Shown here: positions 7,308 to 14,684 of the stretch, one piece after another | Layout: every line of letters begins with the position of its first letter | Position numbering within the stretch: position 1 is the stretch's first letter | Assembly (NCBI RefSeq): GCF_001908275.1 | Contig: NZ_CP018620.1 | Location: forward strand, 6,510,001-6,574,000 | Length of the DNA stretch: 64,000 nucleotides | Source: Paenibacillus xylanexedens | Lineage (GTDB): Bacteria > Bacillota > Bacilli > Paenibacillales > Paenibacillaceae | Reading direction: 5' to 3' | Notes under the pieces: generated by a model | Databases searched by the model: none | What the model was told of the DNA's origin: nothing | Seen by the model: only the letters and a program-made list of their open reading frames with translations | Program-made: the position numbers and the translations under genes

Positions 7308-8306
7308 ATGACTTCACTATATGAGGCCAAACCAAAAGATCTTCTTTTTTTGGAGCCTCTCTACCGAAAAATTAAGATCAATACAAAAATGTCCCTTGAA
7401 GATGATTATGAAACAGTTTATGACGAACCTGGAGAAGAACCAATCCATGTCTATTCATTGACTAACTATTTGCAAAACAAAGACATAACTTTCTTAAAAA
7501 AACTTATAACAGGAAAAATAAACACATATTATTACTGCCCAGAATGTGAAAAAGAAGTGTACATAAATTCTGAAAAAATCCAATTAGACAAAGAATTTGA
7601 TAATGATATTATAAGTTCATTTCCTAGACCAACTAGTCACAATGAGGATTATTTCTATAATGGAGCAGCAGAAGAAGATTTTAAAGAACATATAAGAGAA
7701 TTTTTCGGTAAATATCTTGATGAAAGTAATACATTCACTAGACATCTTGTCTGTACCGCTTCCAAAAGACATAAAATTACAGTGACATTCCGTATAAGTC
7801 CCGATATGTATATAGAAAAAATCGGGCAATTCCCCGCAGTGTATTCATTTGACAATAAAGCTCATCATTATAAAAAAATATTAACTAAGGAAAATCGTAG
7901 AGAGTTTAACAAAGCCATCGGATTAAAATCTCATGGTAACGGCGTGGGAGCGTATGTCTACCTGAGGCGCGTATTCGAAAGACTTTTATATGACAAATTG
8001 CATAAAGCATTTGTATCAAACGATACAATGTTACAGGAAGTGAAAAAATATAGAATAGAAGATAAAATAAACGCTGTAAGTCATCTTCTTCCACAATTCT
8101 TAGTTAACAACAGCTTTTTATACAATATATTAAGTAAAGGGATACATGAGCTTAGCGAGGAAGAGTGTCTCTCATATTTTGAGCCAGTTAAAGAAGCGAT
8201 TTTAGTAATTTTAGAGGAAGATTATGAAAAAGATAGAAAAGAAAGTTACCAAAAAGAATTAGGTACAGAATTAAATAATATTCATGCAAAAATAAAGAAC
8301 GATTAA
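7308..8306 (+). CDS. Cys/His-motif and HEPN-like protein of the accessory island
   Basis: A 332-residue cytosolic protein of very AT-rich, Lys-rich composition. The middle holds CPEC, and about 70 residues later HLVCTASKRH, together a plausible split Cys3-His metal site. The C-terminal third is helical, starting GAYVYLRRVFERLL and including LPQFLVNNSFLYNILSKGIHELSEEEC, which resembles HEPN/DUF4145-like helical domains. I infer, but cannot prove, a nucleic-acid or conflict-related role from these features and from its pairing with the XRE regulator. The start at 7308 is chosen because ACAGGAG lies about ten bases upstream; an in-frame ATG at 7272 has no such site. A terminator follows at 8388. 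Confidence 0.65.
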   Translation: MTSLYEAKPKDLLFLEPLYRKIKINTKMSLEDDYETVYDEPGEEPIHVYSLTNYLQNKDITFLKKLITGKINTYYYCPECEKEVYINSEKIQLDKEFDNDIISSFPRPTSHNEDYFYNGAAEEDFKEHIREFFGKYLDESNTFTRHLVCTASKRHKITVTFRISPDMYIEKIGQFPAVYSFDNKAHHYKKILTKENRREFNKAIGLKSHGNGVGAYVYLRRVFERLLYDKLHKAFVSNDTMLQEVKKYRIEDKINAVSHLLPQFLVNNSFLYNILSKGIHELSEEECLSYFEPVKEAILVILEEDYEKDRKESYQKELGTELNNIHAKIKND

Positions 8307-8387
8307 TGATACAAATAATCATTCACATTACGTAGAGATGTAGCGCTGACGAAAATAAACCGTAGAATATTAGTAGATATACTAATA

Positions 8388-8417
8388 GGGGGCCGGAGAT
8401 GATCCGGTCTTTTTTTG
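8388..8417 (+). terminator. Terminator after the HEPN-like gene
   Basis: Stem GGCCGGA-GATGA-TCCGGTC followed by TTTTTTT, 82 bases after the stop codon. Confidence 0.85.
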
Positions 8418-8646
8418 CGCTCATCCCGCATATTTAACTCCGCGAATATAAAGTTCGCCCTTCACTACAACACTGGCCTCCGTAATATCTTCGATCACGT
8501 CGCTGCCGACGAGTTCCGCGCTGATAAATTTGCGCAGTATAAAGTTGGATATCGAATGTCAGCGGACGCATGAAACGCGACTCGGCGCGTATGAAGCGGA
8601 TTTAGAGCGCATATATACGTAGCCCATTCGTAGGTAATAATCATCT
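8418..8646 (-). pseudogene. Phage-like coding debris
   Basis: On the minus strand, from about 8563 down to a TGA near 8430, a frame without start reads KFISAELVGSDVIEDITEA then VVVKGELYIRGVKYAG and stop. Composition is GC-richer than the flanks. Upstream the frame is closed by stops. It looks like the 3' end of a phage or plasmid gene; family not recognised. Other frames in the same stretch are also long, so the reading is tentative. Confidence 0.35.
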
Positions 8647-9464
8647 TTAATCAAGAATATATCTTTTGATACTTAGTGACATGTTGCCATGCAAAGAGGC
8701 CCCTTCTACATCTGGATACAAGGTTAGATAAATTGATATTCATCCGATTTAATTTAATTAAAATTTGCTCTCTTAAATCATCCTTGATGAGTATTTTATA
8801 CATTACTGGCTTTGGCAATATAGAATTGGGATAGTTTTATTGTTAAAAAGTTTCTCGTATAGGGTTGTTATCCATGTCTCCAAATCTACAGTCCAAGGAT
8901 TGAATGAGAACAAACCATTTTGGTTTATCAAACATGCATTCTCGTTTGAGTATGGTTTACTGGATAAAACTCAACAGCAAAAGAGGACAGTTCTCTTACA
9001 ACCGCCCTATCTAACCCATACACTACACGCAAGTTATTTTCAGTTTTAGTTTCCTAGATTTCTTTACTGAAAGCAAAGAACGCTGCAACATAGGGAGAAA
9101 AAGCCCAACAAAGGGGTGGCTAAACCATGGCGCTGCCCGAGAGCCCACCACTCATCATCCACAATATCCAGAGGAGGATTGGAACCTCTCCTGCCTCTTG
9201 AAAAAGACTTGAAATTATTTAAGTGCTTATCCAAAATTTCATCAAGATTGGTAGTAGCAGGTAAGGGATTCACTACTCTTGATAACGTTGACTCCAACTT
9301 CCAATCTTTTAGCATCTGTCCTCTCCAGATCAAATTCCATTGCACAGTGAGTGAAAAAACGGTATTAAGTTCATTTAAGTCATTCACTTGAATGCAATGC
9401 AGTGGATTCCTGACTCTGATTTATAAATCAAGTCTATTAGTGAGGGTTTAAGTTTATTTTTCAT
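8647..9464 (-). pseudogene. FRG-domain protein, multiply frameshifted
   Basis: FRG domains are found in toxin- and phage-defence-associated proteins; the biochemical role is not established. Across frames the product can be followed from an ATG at 9464 (preceded by AGGAG) through LIWRGQMLKDWKLESTLSR, ALGQRHGLATPLL, WAFSPYVAAFFAFSKEI, NGLFSFNPWTVDLETWITTL, IKDDLREQILIKLNRMNIN and YPDVEGASLHGN to a TAA at 8647. These match the (W/Y)RGQ, HGLxTxLLDW and end-of-domain signatures. Lesions: a tandem GCATT duplication near 9392-9401, a 2-base loss after TPLL near 9113, a nonsense codon after SKEI, and further shifts near 8930 and 8830. Length without lesions would be about 270 residues, normal for the family. 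No function is expected. Confidence 0.8.
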
Positions 9465-9839
9465 AACATATCTCCTAAAAACATTCCAATTAGTAGTAAT
9501 TAATACCAAATTATACAACTTACAATACATTCACGGTAGTCCTTTCATTTCATCTACATTGCAACCGTTCCGCTACCGACGGGTCTACGAACTTCTTCGA
9601 GCTCGTATCCGCGACATTTATAGCGCGCAACCACACTGTCCCCGTCCGAAAACTCTTCTTAGACTTTAATATCGCGTATCCAAAACTGCTTGCGGATCTC
9701 GTAGCTGTCTGCGGTAAGTTTACTCTGGGCTTCCACGATAACATTGACGTAAAGGGTCGGCGTCTTAAGCGTCCTCACCGCATTCGCGCCATGTCACGCT
9801 CGAATGCGATGAGGACGCGCGGAAGGAGCGAGTGTGAAA
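9465..9839 (-). pseudogene. Second block of phage-like debris
   Basis: From about 9789 downward on the minus strand a frame reads ANAVRTLKTPTLYVNVIVEA and DSYEIRKQFWIRDIKV, then one in-frame TAA, then EEFSDGDSVVARYKCRGYEL and a TAG near 9560. Upstream it is closed by TGA. It looks like a small gene interrupted by a nonsense codon, with no start visible. GC content is higher than in the surrounding island. The family is not recognised. Confidence 0.35.
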
Positions 9840-9840
9840 G

Positions 9841-9876
9841 AACCGTTAACCTTGCATGCGGGCTACGGTTTTTTAA
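9841..9876 (+). terminator. Isolated terminator hairpin
   Basis: AACCGT...ACGG followed by TTTTTT on the plus strand. No intact gene precedes it; it may belong to lost sequence. Confidence 0.5.
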
Positions 9877-10235
9877 TGTTTTGAAAAAATGAGAGAACGA
9901 GAGAATTCGAGAGTTTATTTTGAACTGGAGAGCCACCATCTATGCACGAGGACTAACACAAGAAGGGTTTAAATAACTAATAAAGATACAAAATATCGCT
10001 ATTAGATATAAAATAACTTTAAAAGATATTATTTACATAATTCAGGGAATCCGGTTTTACTCGCAATCAAAACCGAAATCGCCGAATATGGAATTTGCAC
10101 ACTCGCCTCGATAATCATATACTCAAATTGCTTAGTAGAAGTTACTCCTTTTTGGGCCTACTCGAAAAGTCAACAACTTTTAGTCGGCTACTAAAATTTA
10201 ATGACTACTCTAGGCAGGTTAAGTTACACTGAATC
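9877..10235. other. AT-rich gene-free stretch
   Basis: No supportable gene. It has AT-rich palindromic runs, and CGGTTTT...AAAACCG near 10050-10075 is a weak inverted repeat. The right part probably contains the promoter of the holin-like toxin. Confidence 0.4.
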
Positions 10236-10250
10236 GAGGAGGTGATATTT

Positions 10251-10334
10251 ATCAGTACGTATGAGGCACTAATCGTTATGCTTACTTTTGGCATTTTTAT
10301 TTTGGCTATGTTAACTTTCATTAAAAAGCGGTAG
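10251..10334 (+). CDS. Holin-like type I toxin (27 codons), start codon ATC
   Basis: The frame reads (I)STYEALIVMLTFGIFILA then MLTFIKKR and stop. This is the hallmark of the putative holin-like toxin family (Hol-Tox): an STYEAL N-terminus, one membrane helix and a basic tail. A perfect GAGGAGGTGAT Shine-Dalgarno sits eight bases before the expected start, but that codon is ATC instead of ATG. Either expression is very low through a non-standard start, or the toxin has been disarmed by one substitution. In-frame ATA and GTG codons upstream overlap the ribosome site. The stop codon lies inside the arm of a minus-strand terminator hairpin, consistent with antisense control. Confidence 0.7.
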   Translation: MSTYEALIVMLTFGIFILAMLTFIKKR

Positions 10335-10383
10335 CGTCCCCGACCAAGAGTTGCTACCGCATCGTGTTAACAGTTTTATCATA
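10321..10383 (-). ncRNA. Predicted antisense antitoxin RNA of the holin-like toxin
   Basis: Minus-strand promoter: -35 TTGCGA (10401-10406), 17-base spacer, -10 TATGAT (10378-10383). A transcript starting near 10371 would end at the hairpin GCGGTAGC...GCTACCGC (10328-10360), which is followed on this strand by TTTTT. The RNA would be about 50 bases and cover the 3' end and stop codon of the toxin message. Prediction only. Confidence 0.5.
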
Positions 10384-10412
10384 ACTTTTATAGGGATCAC
10401 TCGCAAGACCCC

Positions 10413-10442
10413 AAGACGTAGTCACTTAAGGCTGCGTCTTTT
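10413..10442 (+). terminator. Terminator of the toxin mRNA
   Basis: AAGACGTAG...CTGCGTCTTTT on the plus strand, 80 bases after the toxin stop codon. Confidence 0.6.
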
Positions 10443-10464
10443 CCGTGTATACTGCGTGCATAGA

Positions 10465-10499
10465 CAAAAAAAGCGCCCACCTCCGAAGAGATGAGCGCT
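10465..10499 (-). terminator. Terminator after the PIN fragment
   Basis: AGCGCTCA...TGGGCGCT followed on the minus strand by TTTTTTT. Lies about 100 bases after the PIN-fragment stop. Confidence 0.8.
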
Positions 10500-10596
10500 A
10501 GGGTTTGCGTTATGAGGTTAACGAATCGAATCAATTAATACCGGACATTTTAAATTTATAGAAACTGATTTTATGTAAAACTTTTTCTACTCAATT

Positions 10597-10848
10597 TTAG
10601 TCAGTTCTGTGAAGAGGTGTGGTATAGTAAACGTTCTCAATTTTGCTTAATTCATCAGAACATGAAATCATATTTCTGACTAGCTTATTGTCAACGGTAA
10701 GAAAATTTGTGCCATACAAATTAGCAATACTAACATTTGCTGCATCTGTAGCCCCAAGGCGGGAAGTCAATTCAATCTGCTGAGCAACGGAGGTGCCATC
10801 CCCATCCAACACTTTTAGGATTTCTTCCTCAATAAAAACTTTCATCAT
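10597..10848 (-). pseudogene. PIN-domain protein, C-terminal fragment
   Basis: An 83-residue open frame. The part RLGATDAANVSIANLYGTNFL and TVDNKLV matches the second half of PIN-fold RNases (Asp in the TDAANVS helix, TVD near the last acidic position). The first Asp-bearing strand (family pattern DTN near the N-terminus) is missing, although the start MMKVFI could be a relic of it joined across a deletion. Its ATG overlaps the stop of the integrase fragment (ATGA). Without the first acidic residue nuclease activity is unlikely. Confidence 0.6.
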
Positions 10849-11075
10849 GTTTTCTGTATGAGCTTAATTAGCGTGATATCCGGATGAAACTCCTCAAGCC
10901 ATTTCACGAAGTAACCGTAATGTTTCGTGTAATCCTTAAGGGTGCTTTCGCGTAAACCCTCCACTTTCTTCGCGTTGGTTACAAAATCCAGTGCTTGCTC
11001 TAATGTCAGCTCCGGAAACAACTTTACATCACGCGCGCCGACCGGAGCACGTCTTTCTCGTTTCTTTAATGCCAT
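10845..11075 (-). pseudogene. Tyrosine recombinase, N-terminal fragment
   Basis: A 76-residue frame starting MALKKRERRAPVGARDVKLF. Residues 27-68 (LEQALDFVTNAKKVEGLRES, YGYFVKWLEEFHPDITLI) are the SAM-like core-binding domain of phage/transposon tyrosine recombinases. The catalytic domain, with its Arg/His/Tyr residues, is absent: the frame ends IKLIQKT right where the PIN fragment begins. Probably the 5' end of a mobile-element integrase cut by a deletion. The intact start has a Shine-Dalgarno (GGAGG) buried in the hairpin at 11086-11127. Confidence 0.65.
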
Positions 11076-11085
11076 AACAAAAAGA

Positions 11086-11127
11086 CCTCCATAGCGTAAT
11101 TAGTACGAGACTAATACGCCATAGAGG
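11086..11127 (-). promoter_or_regulatory. Long inverted repeat sequestering the integrase ribosome site
   Basis: Arms of about 18 bases (CCTCTATGGCGTATTAGT and ACTAATTACGCTATGGAGG) around CTCGT, read on the minus strand. The second arm contains the GGAGG of the integrase fragment ten bases before its ATG, and TTTTT follows. It could block translation or act as an attenuator or recombination site. Confidence 0.6.
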
Positions 11128-11294
11128 CCGTGATTCACAACCCTGAAATGCCATTTCAAGGATTGATAACGTTCATCGTCCGGGGTTGTTAACCTACCGA
11201 AATACCTGCGCAATTCACAATCTGCACCGTTAAGGCTACCGTTACAGGCTTGCGTCCGTCATCCGTTATCGAATGCGCTCAAACCCGCGTCAGA
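11128..11294. other. Right edge of the accessory island
   Basis: Gene-free. Holds the short inverted repeat CCTGAAATG/CATTTCAAGG near 11143-11162. No attachment-site duplicate could be identified by eye. Confidence 0.35.
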
Positions 11295-11651
11295 TTAACA
11301 ATCCTTATCAGGCACACCCGCATCTTCCTTCGTACGGAAAGAAGATCCACAGCCACAAGTCGCTACCGCGTTAGGATTATGGATGGTGAACCCACCCGTC
11401 ATACCGGACTCTTCAAAATCAATTTCGAGACCATCCAGATACTTCAGGTTTTCCTTCTCGACTACAACCTTCATGTTCTGAATATCCATATACAGGTCCT
11501 CATCGGACTCTTTATCGTCAAAGCCCATGGCGTACGAAAATCCGGTGCAACCGCCCGGTGCTACGCCAAGACGCAGGAACATACCGGGTGTCTCTTGCTG
11601 TGCAAGCATCTCTTTCAATCTGTCAGCAGCCGTTTCGCTGATGTTAATCAT
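11295..11651 (-). CDS. erpA: Iron-sulfur cluster carrier, IscA/ErpA (YutM-like)
   Basis: A-type Fe-S carrier that receives clusters and passes them to apo-enzymes. The 118-residue protein has the three invariant Cys of the HesB/IscA/SufA fold: Cys35 in GGCTG and Cys99/Cys101 in TCGCGSSF. Length is typical. It sits in a neighbourhood of Fe-S or redox genes (MqnE radical SAM, YuzB, NifU) that resembles the yut gene block of Bacillus. Preceded by AAAGGAGAG. The symbol follows common usage; the equivalent Bacillus gene is often called yutM. The 3' end borders the accessory island. Confidence 0.93.
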   Translation of the reverse strand: MINISETAADRLKEMLAQQETPGMFLRLGVAPGGCTGFSYAMGFDDKESDEDLYMDIQNMKVVVEKENLKYLDGLEIDFEESGMTGGFTIHNPNAVATCGCGSSFRTKEDAGVPDKDC

Positions 11652-11684
11652 GCCAGGTCACTCTCCTTTTTCATATAAAATCAT

Positions 11685-11850
11685 GTTCAAAAAGGGCGCT
11701 TTTCAGTACCAAGAAGATGGGATGAAGATAGAAATGGAGTAGCGGAGCGTAGGCAAAACTACGTGAGCAACGGACATTTCGGCTGAATCCCATATTCGAC
11801 GCTGAGATGCCGCTAGGCATCCTTCGTAATCAAAAGCGGACTTTTTGAAC
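11685..11850 (+). repeat. GTTCAAAAAG-ended dispersed repeat, copy 1
   Basis: 166 bases bounded by GTTCAAAAAG and its reverse complement CTTTTTGAAC. The interior (TAGCGGAGCGTAGGCAAAAC, ACGTGAGCAAC, CGGCTGAATCCCATATTCGA) matches copy 2 at 48750-48953 in reverse orientation. No coding capacity, so it looks like a non-autonomous or MITE-like element. Confidence 0.85.
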
Positions 11851-12281
11851 TACCTTTCATTAACTCTTCTTTAAATTATACTCCACCCCGTCAAGGGTCT
11901 CAAGTCATGTTTGCCTCTTTCCGCGTTCCCCCTGAACTCCTTTTTCTTCCCAGTGTATTGAACCCCCGCGACACGAGGTTTATAATGAATAGGTGGTCGC
12001 ACTGAAATGTCGATATTTTGTCATGACTAATTCAGGTGACGATCATATATAGAGTTGTAATTTTTTTCACATTTCGAGACTGTCCGCAGTCCCCAATGCA
12101 TATAGAGTCACAAGACTCACTTTAATGAAAAAATTAGCTTTACGTACGCAGCACACGCTGCACCGGGTAAATAAGAGTTAGTCCATATAAGAAGGCGGCA
12201 GTTGACCGCATCTTTGCTATGTAGTTCTGTATACAGATCCTACACACAACTCAAATCCGGTTAAGAACAGGAGGAAACAGT
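11851..12281. other. Long leader region of mqnE
   Basis: A sigma-A promoter lies at 11958-11986, leaving about 290 untranslated bases before the mqnE start. The leader contains AT-rich runs but no riboswitch class I can recognise. A second, closer promoter cannot be excluded. Confidence 0.45.
11958..11986 (+). promoter_or_regulatory. Sigma-A promoter upstream of mqnE
   Basis: -35 TTGAAC (11958-11963), 17-base spacer, -10 TATAAT (11981-11986). A near-consensus match reading toward mqnE. Confidence 0.65.
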
Positions 12282-13388
12282 ATGTCTACATTGGTAACAC
12301 CGTTCACAGACAAAAGAATGGCTGAAATCGTTGAGAAAGTGCAGAACGGCGTAAGGCTGAACGTAGAAGACGGCGTATATCTGTATGAAACAGATGATCT
12401 GCTAACTTTGGGCCAGCTGGCCAATGAGGCCAACTTGCGGAAAAATGGTAAGAAAGTATACTTCATCGAAAACATGAGTCTTTATTTTACGAACGTATGC
12501 GAAGCCCACTGCGCTTTTTGTAATTTCCGTAAAGACCAGGGTGAAGAAGGCTCCTATACATTATCCGGTCAGGAAATGATCGATTATGTGGAACAGCATA
12601 TTCATCCAGGCGTACGTGAGTTCCATATCGTAGGCGGACATAACAACCATGTTCCTTTTCAATATTATGTCGATTCCCTGCGTGCTTTAAACGAGAAATA
12701 TCCGGATGTTACACTGAAAGCTTACACAGCAGCCGAGATTGATTTCTTCACTCGCATCAGCGGACTCAGTATTAAGGAAGTTCTGCAAGAGCTGCAAAAA
12801 GCAGGTTTGAAAACATTGACTGGTGGCGGCGCTGAGATTCTGTCGGATGAATATCGCAAAAAAATGCGTGTAGACAAAGCGAACGTCGATCGTTATCTTG
12901 AGGTGCACCGTACTGCTCATAACCTGGGCATGCGTACCCATACAACGATGCTGTATGGATCAATTGAATCCTATGAGGACCGCGTCAACCATATGGTGCA
13001 GATCCGTGAATTGCAAGACGAGACCAACGGATTCATGGTCTTTATCCCACTTTCCATGCAGCCAAAAAGTAAAAACGCAAGCATTATGCGTCGTAACTCG
13101 GCTTATGAAGATCTCAAAACAATTGCGATCAGCCGTCTGATGCTGGATAACATCGACCATATCAAAGCATACTTCATTAACATCGGTCCACAGCTGGCTC
13201 AAGTTGCTCTTGGATTTGGTGCTTCGGATGCACACGGTACAATCGTTCGCGAACGGATTAGTCATGCGGCAGGTGCACTCACACCTGAAGGCCTTACACG
13301 TAAAGAGCTCATATGGCTCATTAAGGGTGCAGGACGTATTCCGGTAGAACGTGATACGTTCTACAATGAAATTCAAGTGTACGAATAG
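12282..13388 (+). CDS. mqnE: Aminofutalosine synthase (radical SAM)
   Basis: Catalyses the radical SAM step that joins an adenosyl radical to 3-(1-carboxyvinyl)oxybenzoate to give aminofutalosine, in the futalosine route to menaquinone. The 368-residue protein has the CxxxCxxC [4Fe-4S] motif at Cys73-Cys77-Cys80 (CEAHCAFC), then the HIVGGHN motif. Late segments (FIPLSMQP, RLMLDNIDHIKAYF, LAQVALGFGASDAHGT) fit MqnE better than its paralogue MqnC. AGGAGGAA precedes the ATG. It stands alone in this window; mqnA, mqnC and mqnD must be elsewhere. A near-consensus promoter lies 295 bases upstream. Confidence 0.93.
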   Translation: MSTLVTPFTDKRMAEIVEKVQNGVRLNVEDGVYLYETDDLLTLGQLANEANLRKNGKKVYFIENMSLYFTNVCEAHCAFCNFRKDQGEEGSYTLSGQEMIDYVEQHIHPGVREFHIVGGHNNHVPFQYYVDSLRALNEKYPDVTLKAYTAAEIDFFTRISGLSIKEVLQELQKAGLKTLTGGGAEILSDEYRKKMRVDKANVDRYLEVHRTAHNLGMRTHTTMLYGSIESYEDRVNHMVQIRELQDETNGFMVFIPLSMQPKSKNASIMRRNSAYEDLKTIAISRLMLDNIDHIKAYFINIGPQLAQVALGFGASDAHGTIVRERISHAAGALTPEGLTRKELIWLIKGAGRIPVERDTFYNEIQVYE

Positions 13389-13541
13389 GATATAATTCCA
13401 TCCACAACCAATATTGCACCAGCACCACTCCAGAACGCAGCTTTCATTATAGGGAGACGTTTGAATTCGAGTGGTGCAAACTGCTGAATAATATCTTCAA
13501 TTTTCAATGTCTACTTTTCAATTATTCAAATCATAACAAAA

Positions 13542-13571
13542 GGAGCAGCTATGTTATTGCATAGCTGCTCC
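13542..13571. repeat. Perfect 12-base inverted repeat
   Basis: GGAGCAGCTATG-TTATTG-CATAGCTGCTCC between mqnE and the NDH-2-like gene. It has no good U-tract on the plus strand, and on the minus strand TTTTG follows. It may be a terminator for mqnE, an mRNA-stability hairpin or an operator. Confidence 0.6.
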
Positions 13572-13622
13572 ACAGTTTACAGCCCCATTTCAGTGGGACT
13601 GATGCAGAAAGGAAGCCGAGTC

Positions 13623-14684
13623 ATGAAAAATTTCGTCATTCTTGGAGGCGGCTATGGCGGCCTCACCATCATCAAGGAACTTCTGGAGGGTAAAATTCCA
13701 TCCGATACACAAATTATTTTGGTAGACCGCAGCCCCTTTCAGGGATTAAAGACAGAATATTACGCACTCGCAGCAGGAACCGTATCTGATTATGACCTGC
13801 GTATCCAATTTCCAGTGAGCGATAAAGTCACTTACCGTTATGGAGAAGTTACTTCGATTGACCTGGAACAGCGTCAGATTGAATTTGAAGGCCAAGACCC
13901 GCTCGTGTACGACAAACTTGTCATTGGACTTGGTTGTACAGACCGTTTCCACAACACGCCAGGCGCCGAAGACTACAGCTGTACCATTCAGAGCTTTAGC
14001 AAAACACGCGAGACCTACCTGCGGCTTAATGAAGTCAAAGCCTATGGCAATGTGCATATCGTAGGCGGCGGATTAAGTGGTGTCGAGATAGCAGCCGAAC
14101 TTCGTGAGAGCAGACCAGATCTGAACATCAGCATTTTGGATCGTGGTGAACGTGTATTATCAGCCTTCCCGCAACGTCTATCCGTGTATGTGCATGAATG
14201 GTTCAACGAACATCAAGTTGAGACACGCGGACATATCGCCATTTCACGCGTTGAACCTAATGCTATCTATAACCGGGATGAACAGATTCTAACGGATGCT
14301 GTCGTATGGACTGCAGGCATTCAACCAGTAAAAGTGGTACAGGATCTGGACGTAACCAAAGACCCTCAAGGACGTGTCGTCTTGAATGAATACTACCAAA
14401 TCCCGGAATATACCGATGTGTATGTCGTTGGTGACTGTGCCAGTGTACCTTATGCACCTAGCGGTCAAGCTGCGGAAGTACAGGGTGAGCAGATCGCCCA
14501 TATTCAGCATGCCCTCTGGAAAGGCGAAAAGCCCAATCCACATCCACTCAAGCTTCGTGGCACACTGGGTGCACTCGGCAAGAAGTCTGGGTTTGGGCTG
14601 ATGGGCAAAACGTCCATGATGGGACGTGTACCTCGTATTTTGAAAAGTGGTGTGCTCTGGATGTCCAAGCGTCATCTCGGTTAG
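13623..14684 (+). CDS. Type II NADH dehydrogenase-like flavoprotein (YutJ-like)
   Basis: A 353-residue FAD/NAD(P)-dependent oxidoreductase that probably passes electrons from NAD(P)H to quinone at the membrane surface. The N-terminal FVILGGGYGG binds FAD. A second Rossmann motif HIVGGGLSGVEIA (about residues 144-156) binds NAD(P)H, and VYVVGDCAS near residue 276 contacts the flavin. A 24-codon in-frame extension upstream has no ribosome site; the ATG at 13623 has AAAGGA nine bases before it. The 3' end overlaps the convergent yuzB gene by four bases. The neighbourhood (YuzB, NifU, IscA-like) is that of Bacillus yutJ. Confidence 0.9.
   Translation: MKNFVILGGGYGGLTIIKELLEGKIPSDTQIILVDRSPFQGLKTEYYALAAGTVSDYDLRIQFPVSDKVTYRYGEVTSIDLEQRQIEFEGQDPLVYDKLVIGLGCTDRFHNTPGAEDYSCTIQSFSKTRETYLRLNEVKAYGNVHIVGGGLSGVEIAAELRESRPDLNISILDRGERVLSAFPQRLSVYVHEWFNEHQVETRGHIAISRVEPNAIYNRDEQILTDAVVWTAGIQPVKVVQDLDVTKDPQGRVVLNEYYQIPEYTDVYVVGDCASVPYAPSGQAAEVQGEQIAHIQHALWKGEKPNPHPLKLRGTLGALGKKSGFGLMGKTSMMGRVPRILKSGVLWMSKRHLG

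Noticed and set aside
8840..9049. 69-codon plus-strand frame
   Set aside because: Antisense to the FRG pseudogene, no ribosome site, no protein-like pattern.
9550..9744. 64-codon minus-strand frame
   Set aside because: Another frame of the same stretch reads better as protein (TPTLYVNVIVEAQ), so this one is a shadow.
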